A DNA stretch of 35,181 nucleotides from CAYSCZ01 sp964429655. GTDB lineage: Bacteria; Bacteroidota; Bacteroidia; Cytophagales; Cyclobacteriaceae. Of this stretch, positions 1-8,911 are shown one piece after another. Below the pieces are notes generated by a model. The model saw only the letters and a list, made by a program, of their open reading frames with translations. It did no database searches and was not told where the DNA came from. How positions within the stretch are numbered: the stretch's first letter is position 1; each line of letters starts with the position of its first letter. Made by a program: the position numbers and the translations under genes. The DNA lies in the NCBI GenBank assembly GCA_964429655.1, contig CAYSCZ010000031.1, positions 1 through 35,181 on the forward strand, written 5' to 3'.

Positions 1-92
1 ATTTTTTGGGCTTTAACCCTTCATGACAAAATTCCAATGACAAATCTGAGTTTAAAAATCATCACAAAAAATAAATTTATTAGCATCATAGC
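1..92. other. Left-edge non-coding stretch
   Basis: This is AT-rich sequence downstream of the outer-membrane barrel gene. I see no convincing intrinsic terminator. The short GGG/CCC pairing near positions 8-19 has only three or four pairs, and its T-run is on the wrong side for the minus-strand operon. No gene can be supported here. Confidence 0.5.
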
Positions 93-3000
93 TTAGAACA
101 AAGCGGTCACCTGCATGCGCCCGGTATGGATCACTTCTTGCGCCAGGGACTTACGGCCTTCATAGACAAAGTTTATCAGTAGGCCATTGGTTAACCGTTG
201 GCGATAGTTGATGGTCCAGTTAAAATTTTGTCCCGGTCTCAGACCTTCGAGTAATTCGTAGCCGGTAAAGGAATTTTCTTCTCCATCAAAATGAATTTGT
301 GTAAACCGGAATGTAGTCGTTAATGATCTCGTGACCTGCCTGGCAAGCCTCCATTCCATGATTAATTCATGCAGACGTGAGTAGTTATTGTCATCTTCCT
401 GAAAGCGGTTATGATTGTCCCGGAAGCTATAAGAAAAAGACAACCGTTGATTCAGATTAGGTTGCCAGTTAATTTTTGGAGATAGTTCCATACTATGAAT
501 ATCAAACGCCCTTCCTTCAAGGAAATCAGAAGAATTCACTTTATTGCCAACGCCGGTGAGCATTTGAAGAGAAAAAAATCTGTTTAGGTTGAATCGATTA
601 TTAAAAGTATAGACGTCATTAGAAGTGGATTCTATGCCCTGGGTAAGCTGCTGTTTTCCCCTTGTCCTGAATATGATTACGTCACTGCTGTATTTAGCAC
701 CTCCTCGATTGAAATAAATTGTTGACCTCAATGCATTTCTCAAAGATATAATATCGAGGTCCCTGATGTTATTTAAAAATGGATTAAAACGTGCATTCAA
801 GGTGTTGGTCGTTACCTTTTTATTGGAATTAAATGATAGCTGACTGGAAAACTTACTCAAGCCTTTAAGTAGTATGGACTTCTCCCGCCAATTTTTTGGT
901 GCTTTAAGTCTTAAACGCCAATCAAATAAAGTATTGAATGCTGTGATGAAGTCATCTGTGGGAGAAAATACCTTTATAAAATTTTTTTCATCAAAATTGA
1001 CGGCAATAAAAAACTCGCTAAGGTCCTGAACGCCATCTTCATCCAGATCACGCCACGTATGAGTCCCCGCTCCCGTTTGGACAGGGACAAAGACAAATTC
1101 CCGCCTCAGCTCCTGACTGTTGATGGTGGAATAAGTGAGATCAGAAACAATAGACTGATCAAGAAATGATGCCTTCCATTCTATTCGTCCCATGATATTT
1201 TCCTCCGTAGTATCTGTTCGGAGATCTTCGATGGTTCTATACTTAAAATCAACTTTAAGGCTTTGGTTTTCATTTATGCGGCTTTTGATATCCCCCTCCA
1301 GTGTTCTGGCTGTAGTGCCCGCTTTTAACTCACCTTCCTGAGGTATTCTGTCATCTCTTAGGCTATAACTTATTTGATAAGAGGTTTTCAAACTATCAGC
1401 ACTCCTGAAATAGATTTTATGCTCCTCGAAATTCATCGCAGAATTAACAATAGAGTCGTTTTCAGTATTAAAGGTCTTATTTCGATCAATGGAATATTGA
1501 TATCCTGGTATTATGAATTTATTTCCATAGTGGACATCCAGATCCCACCGTGTCCATTCAGATCTTCTGGAACCATGGTTATTTTTCATGACGAATAGCT
1601 TTGAGCTGGCTTGCCAGTTTCTAATCTTTTTCATAGCTATCAGGTTGTGTTGAAAACCATCAATGGATGTACCCCGCTTTCTGGAAGTCATTTTATAGAA
1701 AATCCTGTTTTTCGCATCCTTTTTAAGTTCAGTTCGGGCATTGATGATGATGTCATTGAAAGTTTGCTCTTCAACATTTGGATTGAAGTTCCAATCTCGA
1801 TCAAATTCGATATACCTAAAGCGATCAATAGTCTGAAAATTTTTATTATCAAATTCATAATCCACAGAACCACTCCATTTATAACCATCCAGTAAGTTTG
1901 TTTCAAGTTCACTGAATTGATAGCCCAATTTGAGTGCATAGCCCTGATCATCTGCCTCATCTAAATCTGAAAAAAGGTTTTCATCACGGGTAGACAACGC
2001 CATGTGGCTGTAAATTCGATGTTTTTCATTGAGATCATATCCTGTGCCAAATGTTACCATCTGCTTTTGATTAGGTAGTGGAACCGATATAACGGGTTCA
2101 AAGGATCCCTGGGGAATACCATTTATCGGCGAAACCCACTGATAAGCTACACCATTAATGCTGGTGTTCGTGCGTTCATAGTTACCATTACCCATTCCAA
2201 CCTCTGAAAAACTAACCCTGAAAAATGCACCATCAGGGTTTCTGGAGAAGACAAATATTTCGGTGGCCTTACCGTCCCGGTCAATGGTATCTGTCTTCCT
2301 GTAAAGTATGGCATCTTCATCAAAAGATACTGAGTCTACCCCGGATATAACTGCATTTGTAACACCGTCTCCACTTTCACTAAGCTGTTGCTTTTCTTCA
2401 TTAGAAAGATCAAATATCAGGGGTCTGTTTTCATTATCTTTTTCCTCATAAAAATTAAAGTATGCATCAAACTTACCTTGTTGGTGATAATGATCCGCTG
2501 CCACAATGGAACGGCTATAATTTTGATCTGCATACTCAAAATCAACCCTTATTCGTGAAAATTGGGTGATTAAAATGTTATTGTTGAAGGTTATCTCCCC
2601 CAGGTTATAGTCAATGACATAATCATTATTAAAACCACGTTCCAGTTGTTTGCCATCCAGGAATACTTTTTCAGAGTTGGCTATGATGGTTATGAAACGT
2701 TGGTTTTCTATCCGTACACGGTATGGGCCCTGCAGGCCCTCCACAGCCTCTATTAGTGTGGAAGCAAATTTTCCTTTAGCCACCGAAAATGCAGATGATG
2801 TAGTCGCTTTGCCATCATCCCCAACGGGGTAGGTGATAGAGGCCTGCCCGCCCTGAACATTTTTATAGTATCTAAGAAAGTAATTCTTTTTATTTCGCAG
2901 CACTACATCCCCTGCTGTTAGATCGAAGGTGTCGTTATAAACCTGGATGTATACATTATCAAAATCCTGCAGCTGCTGTGTGTTGCCTTCAGGTTGGAAA

Positions 3001-3527
3001 GGTATATTTTGATCAGTAATAGCGGCCCGGATATTAAGGTCGTCGGTTAAGCTGCCATCTAATTGAAGATTGAGCGTGGAATTGACCACAATATTCTGAC
3101 GATTGCCAAAGGATATACCTCTGGTAAAAGTACCAGTTTTGTTGATGCCATCAATCGGTAACAACTCATCTTGTTGATAGATGTGTTTATTTTTTATTGG
3201 CCTTGTTTTGAAATAAGCAGACGAATCATAGGTGTTAAGATCATAATACGAAAATTTTTGACCGATCTTAAGGTTTAGTACACGGTAACATAATCTTAGG
3301 GAATCGTTGGTAGTATGATCAGGTAATTTTATTACTCCGCTATTGACATCAAATTCATACTCAATGGACGTATTTTGAAATTCAATGGTCTTAGGGATAA
3401 CAATCAATGAATCAAGAATGATGGAATCCTGATTCGTTTTAATCCATTTACACCTGAGGTTATTGAATTGACCGCTAAGCGAAAGTGATATAAGAGAGAA
3501 TAGAAAGGTTGGTATGATTAATCGCAT
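93..3527 (-). CDS. Large outer-membrane beta-barrel protein, SprA-like motifs
   Basis: The 1144-residue product opens with a Sec signal peptide (MRLIIPTFLFSLISLSLSGQ) and ends in phenylalanine (QVTALF), as many outer-membrane barrels do. The sequence from about residue 550 onward is dominated by alternating polar and aromatic strands. An early segment (about 130-230) has GTFTRGISFGNRQ and NTQQLQDFDNVYIQVYND. A later one (about 285-340) reads VFLDGKQLERGFNNDYVIDY followed by LGEITFNN. From memory these resemble repeated units in SprA, the type IX secretion translocon protein, but this product is about half the length of SprA. Residues 827-838 (DLDEDGVQDLSE) form a calcium-loop-like DxDxDGxxDxxE. 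The start ATG overlaps the upstream kinase stop (TGATG), so translation is probably coupled. The function is unknown. The outer-membrane barrel call is solid; the SprA relationship is an inference. Confidence 0.7.
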   Translation of the reverse strand: MRLIIPTFLFSLISLSLSGQFNNLRCKWIKTNQDSIILDSLIVIPKTIEFQNTSIEYEFDVNSGVIKLPDHTTNDSLRLCYRVLNLKIGQKFSYYDLNTYDSSAYFKTRPIKNKHIYQQDELLPIDGINKTGTFTRGISFGNRQNIVVNSTLNLQLDGSLTDDLNIRAAITDQNIPFQPEGNTQQLQDFDNVYIQVYNDTFDLTAGDVVLRNKKNYFLRYYKNVQGGQASITYPVGDDGKATTSSAFSVAKGKFASTLIEAVEGLQGPYRVRIENQRFITIIANSEKVFLDGKQLERGFNNDYVIDYNLGEITFNNNILITQFSRIRVDFEYADQNYSRSIVAADHYHQQGKFDAYFNFYEEKDNENRPLIFDLSNEEKQQLSESGDGVTNAVISGVDSVSFDEDAILYRKTDTIDRDGKATEIFVFSRNPDGAFFRVSFSEVGMGNGNYERTNTSINGVAYQWVSPINGIPQGSFEPVISVPLPNQKQMVTFGTGYDLNEKHRIYSHMALSTRDENLFSDLDEADDQGYALKLGYQFSELETNLLDGYKWSGSVDYEFDNKNFQTIDRFRYIEFDRDWNFNPNVEEQTFNDIIINARTELKKDAKNRIFYKMTSRKRGTSIDGFQHNLIAMKKIRNWQASSKLFVMKNNHGSRRSEWTRWDLDVHYGNKFIIPGYQYSIDRNKTFNTENDSIVNSAMNFEEHKIYFRSADSLKTSYQISYSLRDDRIPQEGELKAGTTARTLEGDIKSRINENQSLKVDFKYRTIEDLRTDTTEENIMGRIEWKASFLDQSIVSDLTYSTINSQELRREFVFVPVQTGAGTHTWRDLDEDGVQDLSEFFIAVNFDEKNFIKVFSPTDDFITAFNTLFDWRLRLKAPKNWREKSILLKGLSKFSSQLSFNSNKKVTTNTLNARFNPFLNNIRDLDIISLRNALRSTIYFNRGGAKYSSDVIIFRTRGKQQLTQGIESTSNDVYTFNNRFNLNRFFSLQMLTGVGNKVNSSDFLEGRAFDIHSMELSPKINWQPNLNQRLSFSYSFRDNHNRFQEDDNNYSRLHELIMEWRLARQVTRSLTTTFRFTQIHFDGEENSFTGYELLEGLRPGQNFNWTINYRQRLTNGLLINFVYEGRKSLAQEVIHTGRMQVTALF

Positions 3528-6500
3528 CAGGAATGAAGCGGCAATGAAATGTAAAACGAGGTGCCTTTATTCAATTCAGATTCAAACCATATTTCACCTC
3601 CTGCATGTTCAACACCTCTTTTAGCGATGGCTAATCCTAAGCCCGATCCGGTTGATTTTGTGCTGAAGTTGGGCATAAATACTTTGGATTGAATAGATTC
3701 TTCTATACCGTTGCCATTGTCTCTTATTTCTATAAATACATTGTTTGACATACTCTTTAGAAAAACCTCCACCAAAGGTGTTTTATTGTCGGGAATGGAT
3801 TGATAAGCATTTATTAATAGATTATTAAAAATCCTAGCCATCAATTTCTTATCCCCTTTAACCATAAAATTTCCATCTTCCAACGCTGCCTTTATACTGC
3901 CTTTATCATTTCTAAACAATTCAATAACATTTTTTAATTCATTATTGACATCAAATAAGTAGCTTTCAGGAATTGGCATCTTGGCGAATTCAGAAAATGA
4001 GCTAACAATTTGATCCAGGTTATCAATTTGTTTTAATAAAGAATTTATGGTTTGATACTCTTTACCCTTGGGAGTAACGATTCTTTGAAGGTGCTGCAAA
4101 CTAAGCTTCATAGGTGTCAGTGGGTTCTTTATTTCGTGTGCTACCTGACGGGCAATCTCTTTCCATGCGGATTCCTTTTCACTTCGCGCCAATGCAATTT
4201 TGCTTTCCTCAAGTTTTTCAATGAGATTATTGTATTCCTGAACCAGTAATCCAATTTCATCTTTTGTGTCATAACGAATTGGGATATTTTTTTTAGATAA
4301 ATCAGTCTGTCCGAGATGTCGTGCTATATCAATTAAAGGCCTTGTTAGCACTTTAGAACCGGTATATGAAACTAAAAACAATAACACCAGGATCAGTGCA
4401 AAAATATTTACCAGATTTTTAAATACCTGAATAGACTGTCTTTGCAAATAATTTTTAGACTGAACAAAAGGAAGGTTCATTACGCCTAGAAGTTCATTAG
4501 TATCATATGATTTTATGCTCAGATAAGCACTTTTAAATGACAACTCACCTATTTTTTCTTCTATAACCAATGACTCGATATCCCGGTACTTTATGGCTTG
4601 AAGGGCTCGAGCATTCATTAAGCCCGGAAGAATGTTATTATCATACAAGTAAGGCTGGCTGGAAGCTAGCAATTGTCCACTATAATTAAATAAATTTAAA
4701 TCCGTCCTGGAATATTCAGCCATATTGCTTAAGCGATACTGCAAGGTCTCCCGGTTTATCAGGTCTCTATTAAACGCTTCCAACACATCGGTTATGGATT
4801 CGCCCAGGTTATTAAGACGTTTTTGATAATTTCGTTGTATCTCTTCTTTGTTGGATTGATTAATGTTTCTCAGCACTGCAATGCTTACCATAAGTAAAGG
4901 TAGGAAGAATGCCAATGCCAAAAATATCTGAATCTTAGCAGACAAGTTTATGGGCACCCTTGTTATTCGGGAGAATAGTCTTAACAACCCAACAAATAAA
5001 TAGCCTATAAAAAAAGTGGAGAAAAAGAAAGAAGCGTTTGTAAGGATATTAAACCACTCATATAACGGTGAAGAAATTACAAAAATGCCTTTTTGATCAG
5101 CTTTTTCAGCATAAAAATGATGTCCTGCCCTCTCAACACCATCCTGATAAATCTTTGTTTGTTGAAAATCCAGTGGATATTCAAAGTAAGACCCTGATTT
5201 ATATTTTAATTCACCATCCTTATACAATGCGTATCCATATTCTTCAAAGTATCTTTTTGTTTTCCACTCGGTGATTAATAAAGGATAAAGGGTAACATCA
5301 GCGTACCGGTTTTCAATTAGTTCTATTCCAATATATCCCAGTGTGTCCCCATAATTTACTATTTCAGATAAAGCCACCAACCTGGAAGGTCCCGAAATAT
5401 CCTTGTAGTTGGTCTTATAAATCTTACCAAAATCCGTCGATTTAAGGCTGCTCTTAATACCGGAAAGGTTATCAAATTTTTGAAGGGAACTACTGATGGT
5501 GTTGCCACTATCACTGAATAAATGAACGTTTAGGTTATAGTTCGTAAAGAATGGCGGTAGATAGTTTCGCTTTATTTTACTCTTTAGTGCATCTTCATTG
5601 ACCAAACTCGGACTATACAATCGACTTTTGATATACTGATCGTTGGTGATATTATTTATCGCTTCTGACAATAAGAATTCTGCAATTACATCCTCTTCTA
5701 TTACAAGCTGGTTAGCAAATTTTTCCTTTTGGTTTATGACGATTCGTTCATAATTTTTGTAAATAGTAAATGAGGCAATTACAGAAATTGCCAGTGATAT
5801 TAGAAAAAGGTAACCATAAGAAGCATAATTAATTTTATTCAGGTATTTGGGAAGCTTAGAAAAAAATAATGTGAGGTTATATAAAATAAAAAATGCAGCT
5901 ATCGGGTATTTGTAGGGGAAGTCAAGAATAAAAAATATTATTAAAGCCAGTATAACACCTAATATTTTTTCCCAAATATTTGTCTTAGTATTAATAAATG
6001 CGCTTACAATAACGTGGTTTATGAGAAAGAATATAGATCCACTAAGAAATATGATTATTAATGAAATATACTGTTTGTAATCTGCGTACAATTCACTGGA
6101 TATATCCAGACTGATCTGTGAATTGGTAAGTATATTTAAGATCACAGAATGTTGAAAATAATATGCCAAAAGAGTAAATAAACATAGGGAGAAAAAGATA
6201 GAGACATTTTTAAACCCTTTCGTGGTCAATCTTAATCTCGTGGATGATTGAGTATAAAAATTAACAACCAGAATGAATAAAAGTATTATACTGATTAATA
6301 AATCACCAAGGCTATTATTCAACCAACCAGAAGTGTATATCCTGGAATCAAAAAGTGTTAATTGACATATGCTATCTGGAAAATTAAATAATCTGAGCAG
6401 TAACCTGATAGCCAGCAGGGTTGAAAAATATATTACAGTATTAACCAATAGATTCTTGAAAACCCTATTCATCAGACTTGTTAACCATATGATAAGAAAG

Positions 6501-7150
6501 ACTAATCCTACGAGAAAGAGTATGAAACTTATTAATGGATAAATTGAATTATTGATATCTACCTCTTGCCAGTCCAACCAAAATAAAACCTGACCTTCTA
6601 CCGATACAGGATATCCTATTTGATTTTCATTGATAATTGGTTTGTAGTTATCGAATATATCTTTGTTGTATCTATCCTTTAGATATCGATTATTGAGCGG
6701 GGAATCGAAAAACAATGGCAATAAACCAACTTTTTTAAGCCTTCCCTCATCAACAATAAATGATATATAAGTATTATGATCATCTGCAATAAAAGAAACC
6801 TTTTTATAGAGATCCCGTAGCTCTGGCTCGATATTCCAGCTTTCTGAGTACCAAAAAATCAACGCATCATCATGAAAAATATATGTTGGAAAATCTATGT
6901 CACTGTCATCAAAAGTGAAAGTGCTGGAGTTGATATTTTTAATACTTAGCAGATCAGATCCGGTTTTGATCGATAACTGGATTCTTTGCTCTACTGAATC
7001 ATGTAATTCCCTTTTTGTTGGAGAAAAATTTTCATTTAGCAAATAGATGAAACCACCCAATAATATGCTGACTATTGAAATAATCAGAAAGTTCAGATGA
7101 CTTACAATAGAATCATCAACTTTTAGGAATTTGCTCTTCTTGAGGTTCAT
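3527..7150 (-). CDS. NtrY-like multi-membrane-pass sensor histidine kinase
   Basis: The 1207-residue product has one membrane helix near the N-terminus (about 22-40) and an extracytoplasmic segment. A block of about eight helices follows (205-465). After that come a second extracytoplasmic domain (about 466-705), two helices (about 705-760), a third sensing segment and a last helix at about 913-930. HAMP then leads into the kinase core. The H-box is ARQVAHEIKNPLTPMKL with phospho-acceptor His1005. The N-box is NNLLINAYQSIPD, G1 is DNGNGI (about 1145) and G2 is GSGLGLAIAK (about 1167), so the core looks intact. The HEIKNPLTPMKLS form is typical of NtrY kinases. The N-terminal membrane part is much larger than in classical NtrY. 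No response regulator is adjacent. The gene overlaps DUF983 by 35 bp upstream and shares TGATG with the barrel gene downstream, which places it at the end of the respiratory gene train. The sensed signal is unknown. Confidence 0.88.
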   Translation of the reverse strand: MNLKKSKFLKVDDSIVSHLNFLIISIVSILLGGFIYLLNENFSPTKRELHDSVEQRIQLSIKTGSDLLSIKNINSSTFTFDDSDIDFPTYIFHDDALIFWYSESWNIEPELRDLYKKVSFIADDHNTYISFIVDEGRLKKVGLLPLFFDSPLNNRYLKDRYNKDIFDNYKPIINENQIGYPVSVEGQVLFWLDWQEVDINNSIYPLISFILFLVGLVFLIIWLTSLMNRVFKNLLVNTVIYFSTLLAIRLLLRLFNFPDSICQLTLFDSRIYTSGWLNNSLGDLLISIILLFILVVNFYTQSSTRLRLTTKGFKNVSIFFSLCLFTLLAYYFQHSVILNILTNSQISLDISSELYADYKQYISLIIIFLSGSIFFLINHVIVSAFINTKTNIWEKILGVILALIIFFILDFPYKYPIAAFFILYNLTLFFSKLPKYLNKINYASYGYLFLISLAISVIASFTIYKNYERIVINQKEKFANQLVIEEDVIAEFLLSEAINNITNDQYIKSRLYSPSLVNEDALKSKIKRNYLPPFFTNYNLNVHLFSDSGNTISSSLQKFDNLSGIKSSLKSTDFGKIYKTNYKDISGPSRLVALSEIVNYGDTLGYIGIELIENRYADVTLYPLLITEWKTKRYFEEYGYALYKDGELKYKSGSYFEYPLDFQQTKIYQDGVERAGHHFYAEKADQKGIFVISSPLYEWFNILTNASFFFSTFFIGYLFVGLLRLFSRITRVPINLSAKIQIFLALAFFLPLLMVSIAVLRNINQSNKEEIQRNYQKRLNNLGESITDVLEAFNRDLINRETLQYRLSNMAEYSRTDLNLFNYSGQLLASSQPYLYDNNILPGLMNARALQAIKYRDIESLVIEEKIGELSFKSAYLSIKSYDTNELLGVMNLPFVQSKNYLQRQSIQVFKNLVNIFALILVLLFLVSYTGSKVLTRPLIDIARHLGQTDLSKKNIPIRYDTKDEIGLLVQEYNNLIEKLEESKIALARSEKESAWKEIARQVAHEIKNPLTPMKLSLQHLQRIVTPKGKEYQTINSLLKQIDNLDQIVSSFSEFAKMPIPESYLFDVNNELKNVIELFRNDKGSIKAALEDGNFMVKGDKKLMARIFNNLLINAYQSIPDNKTPLVEVFLKSMSNNVFIEIRDNGNGIEESIQSKVFMPNFSTKSTGSGLGLAIAKRGVEHAGGEIWFESELNKGTSFYISLPLHS

Positions 7151-7511
7151 ATTTTACACCTCCGAAGATATGAAGAAATAAAATACGGGAATATCTGAAG
7201 ATAAGCGGATATGCTAGTAAGGAGAGAGAAGTCACAGATGCAATATAGATCCATAGCACTGGATCATTAAAGAAAAAATAAAGCACAAAAACTGTGGTTA
7301 AAAATAATCCTACATTCATTGCATAACTAACATACATAGCACCGATAAAAAAGCCTGGCTCTATCTCAAAATGTAGTCCGCAAACCGAACATGTTGTGTT
7401 GGCTTTTCCAAAGCTTCTAAGATCATAAGCTGGATAATTAAACATCTTTCCCTGATGGCACTGTGGGCATTCACCTTTGATAATAACTTCTAATTTGCTT
7501 TTTTTCTGCAT
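7116..7511 (-). CDS. DUF983 family membrane protein with zinc-ribbon-like cysteines
   Basis: The 131-residue product matches the DUF983 pattern. An N-terminal CPQCHQGKMF and a second CSVCGLHFEIEPG form a four-cysteine, zinc-ribbon-like unit. GFFIGAMYVSYAMN follows, then two hydrophobic segments (about 58-85 and 88-110). Members are often found beside cytochrome oxidase genes in Bacteroidota and alphaproteobacteria; no biochemical role is firmly known to me. It overlaps the small CxxC gene upstream by 41 bp and the kinase downstream by 35 bp, which suggests co-translation. The family call is confident; the function is not. Confidence 0.85.
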   Translation of the reverse strand: MQKKSKLEVIIKGECPQCHQGKMFNYPAYDLRSFGKANTTCSVCGLHFEIEPGFFIGAMYVSYAMNVGLFLTTVFVLYFFFNDPVLWIYIASVTSLSLLAYPLIFRYSRILFLHIFGGVKYEPQEEQIPKS

Positions 7512-7731
7512 TTCTTTTACTGCTTCTGTACCAAAAATAGGCTATTGCTCCAATAACCACATAAGGGGCTAAGAACAGATACAATATACCTGTGTTTAAT
7601 CCTGCCGCAAACCCCACAGAATCTCCATTACTTACATTATTTACTACTGTGGTTCTGCACATAGCACACTGTGCCAACGAATTTAATACTGTAAAATTTA
7701 CAAGTAACAATGTTAATAAAGTACGTTTCAT
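7471..7731 (-). CDS. Small exported CxxC membrane-anchored protein
   Basis: This 86-residue protein has an N-terminal signal (MKRTLLTLLLVNFTVLNSLA). If it is cleaved after Ala20, the mature N-terminus is QCAMCRTT, with Cys22 and Cys25 right at the end. A glycine-rich stretch (GFAAGLNTGILYLFLAPY) enters a single C-terminal membrane helix, and a basic cytoplasmic tail (SSKRNAEKK) ends the protein. I do not know a characterised family for it, though similar small CxxC proteins near oxidase genes in Bacteroidota come to mind. Copper handling or thiol redox work during oxidase assembly is a reasonable inference from the location and the Cys-x-Met-Cys tip. The gene overlaps DUF983 by 41 bp. Confidence 0.75.
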   Translation of the reverse strand: MKRTLLTLLLVNFTVLNSLAQCAMCRTTVVNNVSNGDSVGFAAGLNTGILYLFLAPYVVIGAIAYFWYRSSKRNAEKKQIRSYYQR

Positions 7732-7775
7732 AATGCTAATATTAATAATTAGAAATACGAATGGTGCTATTTAGG

Positions 7776-8354
7776 TTACTTATAGTAAGGACTTATTAAA
7801 AAATAAGTAATCACGCCTGACAACGATACATAAAACCAAATTGGCCAGGTAAACCTGACTATTTTTTTATGTTGACCAAATCTACCTGTGATGGCATATA
7901 GTATTGAGAAAAGTACTAAGGGCACCACCCCTATAGACAACAAAATATGTGAAATCAAAACAAAAAGATAAATCCCTCTTGAACTTTGTATGGATAGCAA
8001 TTCATTATCAGAAAGGCTCCCATCCCCATCTATATCACCATAGATGGTAGATTCAACTGAAAAATGATAAATAACATAAAAAATAAGAAATAAAGCACCC
8101 AGTGAAAATGAAGTTATCATAGCTTTTTTATGGGTTGATTGATCACCACTTTTTATGGCAACCAAACCCACGATAAGCGTTATACAGGTGAGTGAATTAA
8201 TAACACCATTGAGATGGGGTAATATTTTTACCCAGCTACCCATTAAGCCTGTGTTATCAGGTATAGCTAAAAGTACTACCACCGTTATAGGAATAACAAT
8301 CGATATAACAGTAATTAAGCGCTTATAACTAGTGTATGAATAACTTTGGATCAT
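7776..8354 (-). CDS. ctaM: CtaM/DUF420 heme-copper oxidase assembly protein
   Basis: The 192-residue product has five predicted membrane helices and membrane-located histidines at 47 (ILPHLNG), 75, 97 (VIYHFSV) and 136 (LISHILL), the hallmark layout of DUF420. The Staphylococcus/Bacillus member CtaM (YozB) is needed for function of heme A-containing aa3 oxidases. The position behind the oxidase genes fits that role. Between the third and fourth helices lies an insert, GDIDGDGSLSDNE, that meets the 12-residue EF-hand rule: Asp107, Asp109, Asp111, Gly112, Leu114 and Glu118. The stop of the Sco-like gene lies only five bases upstream, so the two genes are probably co-translated. The family call is strong; the gene symbol is transferred from Firmicutes. 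Confidence 0.85.
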   Translation of the reverse strand: MIQSYSYTSYKRLITVISIVIPITVVVLLAIPDNTGLMGSWVKILPHLNGVINSLTCITLIVGLVAIKSGDQSTHKKAMITSFSLGALFLIFYVIYHFSVESTIYGDIDGDGSLSDNELLSIQSSRGIYLFVLISHILLSIGVVPLVLFSILYAITGRFGQHKKIVRFTWPIWFYVSLSGVITYFLISPYYK

Positions 8355-8359
8355 CGAAT

Positions 8360-8911
8360 TCAGTAATTCTTCAATAATATATCTAATTCCATCTTCGACC
8401 TATCTATCCCAGCTCTATTTAAAGGATAATAACCCCTTATCTTTTGTTCTCTATCTATTAGTACAATTTTATCTTCATTATTGTTTACAAGCAATACGCA
8501 GTTTTTTATATGATTCATCTTTGTTTCACTGATCTCGATAGCTGCTTTGTAGTTATATTCTAAATTAAAGTTACCCAGTTTCACTGATACAACATGAGCA
8601 TCTTTATTTTCTGTAAATTTTTCTAGCCTTCTCAACTCATTAATCGCTCCTTTTGATATTAAATCATCGATAATCACCATAAAATAAAAACCTTTAGCTT
8701 CGAATTTGCTATCATATAAGTCAGTTAGAAAAATTGGGTCTATTTGATAGGGGAAACTGATATCGCAATTGTCGGACAATTCTTGATTATGATCCTGGTG
8801 ATATACAGGAACTTTAAATTGATTATCGCCAAATAGCTTTAAAAATATGTAGGTAGCTACCGGCAAAATGAAAACAAGTAACAGTATTATAAATTTTATC
8901 TTGTTTTTCAT
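8360..8911 (-). CDS. Sco1/SenC-like protein lacking the copper-binding cysteines
   Basis: I chose the ATG at 8911 (MKNKIKFIILLLVFILPV) because the alternative start at 8923 lies inside a hairpin arm. The 183-residue product has one N-terminal membrane anchor (about 6-26) and an extracytoplasmic domain. The place in the operon, the NCDISFPYQI segment (Cys49) and the late VLIDREQKIRGYYPL segment match Sco proteins of Bacteroidota. Where Sco carries its CxxxCP copper site after a beta strand, this protein reads FYFMVIIDDLISKG (75-88) with no cysteine, and the later ligand histidine is also not apparent. It may be a degenerate Sco that kept a structural role in CuA assembly, or a paralogue. The Sco relationship rests on recognition and context, not on an alignment. 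Confidence 0.6.
   Translation of the reverse strand: MKNKIKFIILLLVFILPVATYIFLKLFGDNQFKVPVYHQDHNQELSDNCDISFPYQIDPIFLTDLYDSKFEAKGFYFMVIIDDLISKGAINELRRLEKFTENKDAHVVSVKLGNFNLEYNYKAAIEISETKMNHIKNCVLLVNNNEDKIVLIDREQKIRGYYPLNRAGIDRSKMELDILLKNY

Noticed and set aside
8..19. Possible terminator GGG-CTTTAA-CCC at the left edge
   Set aside because: The stem is only three or four pairs and the T-run is upstream of it for the plus strand and absent on the minus strand.
7532..7539. TATTTTTG on the minus strand, a match to TAnnTTTG before DUF983
   Set aside because: It lies inside the small CxxC gene and no -33 TTTG occurs at a workable distance; chance matches are expected in AT-rich DNA.
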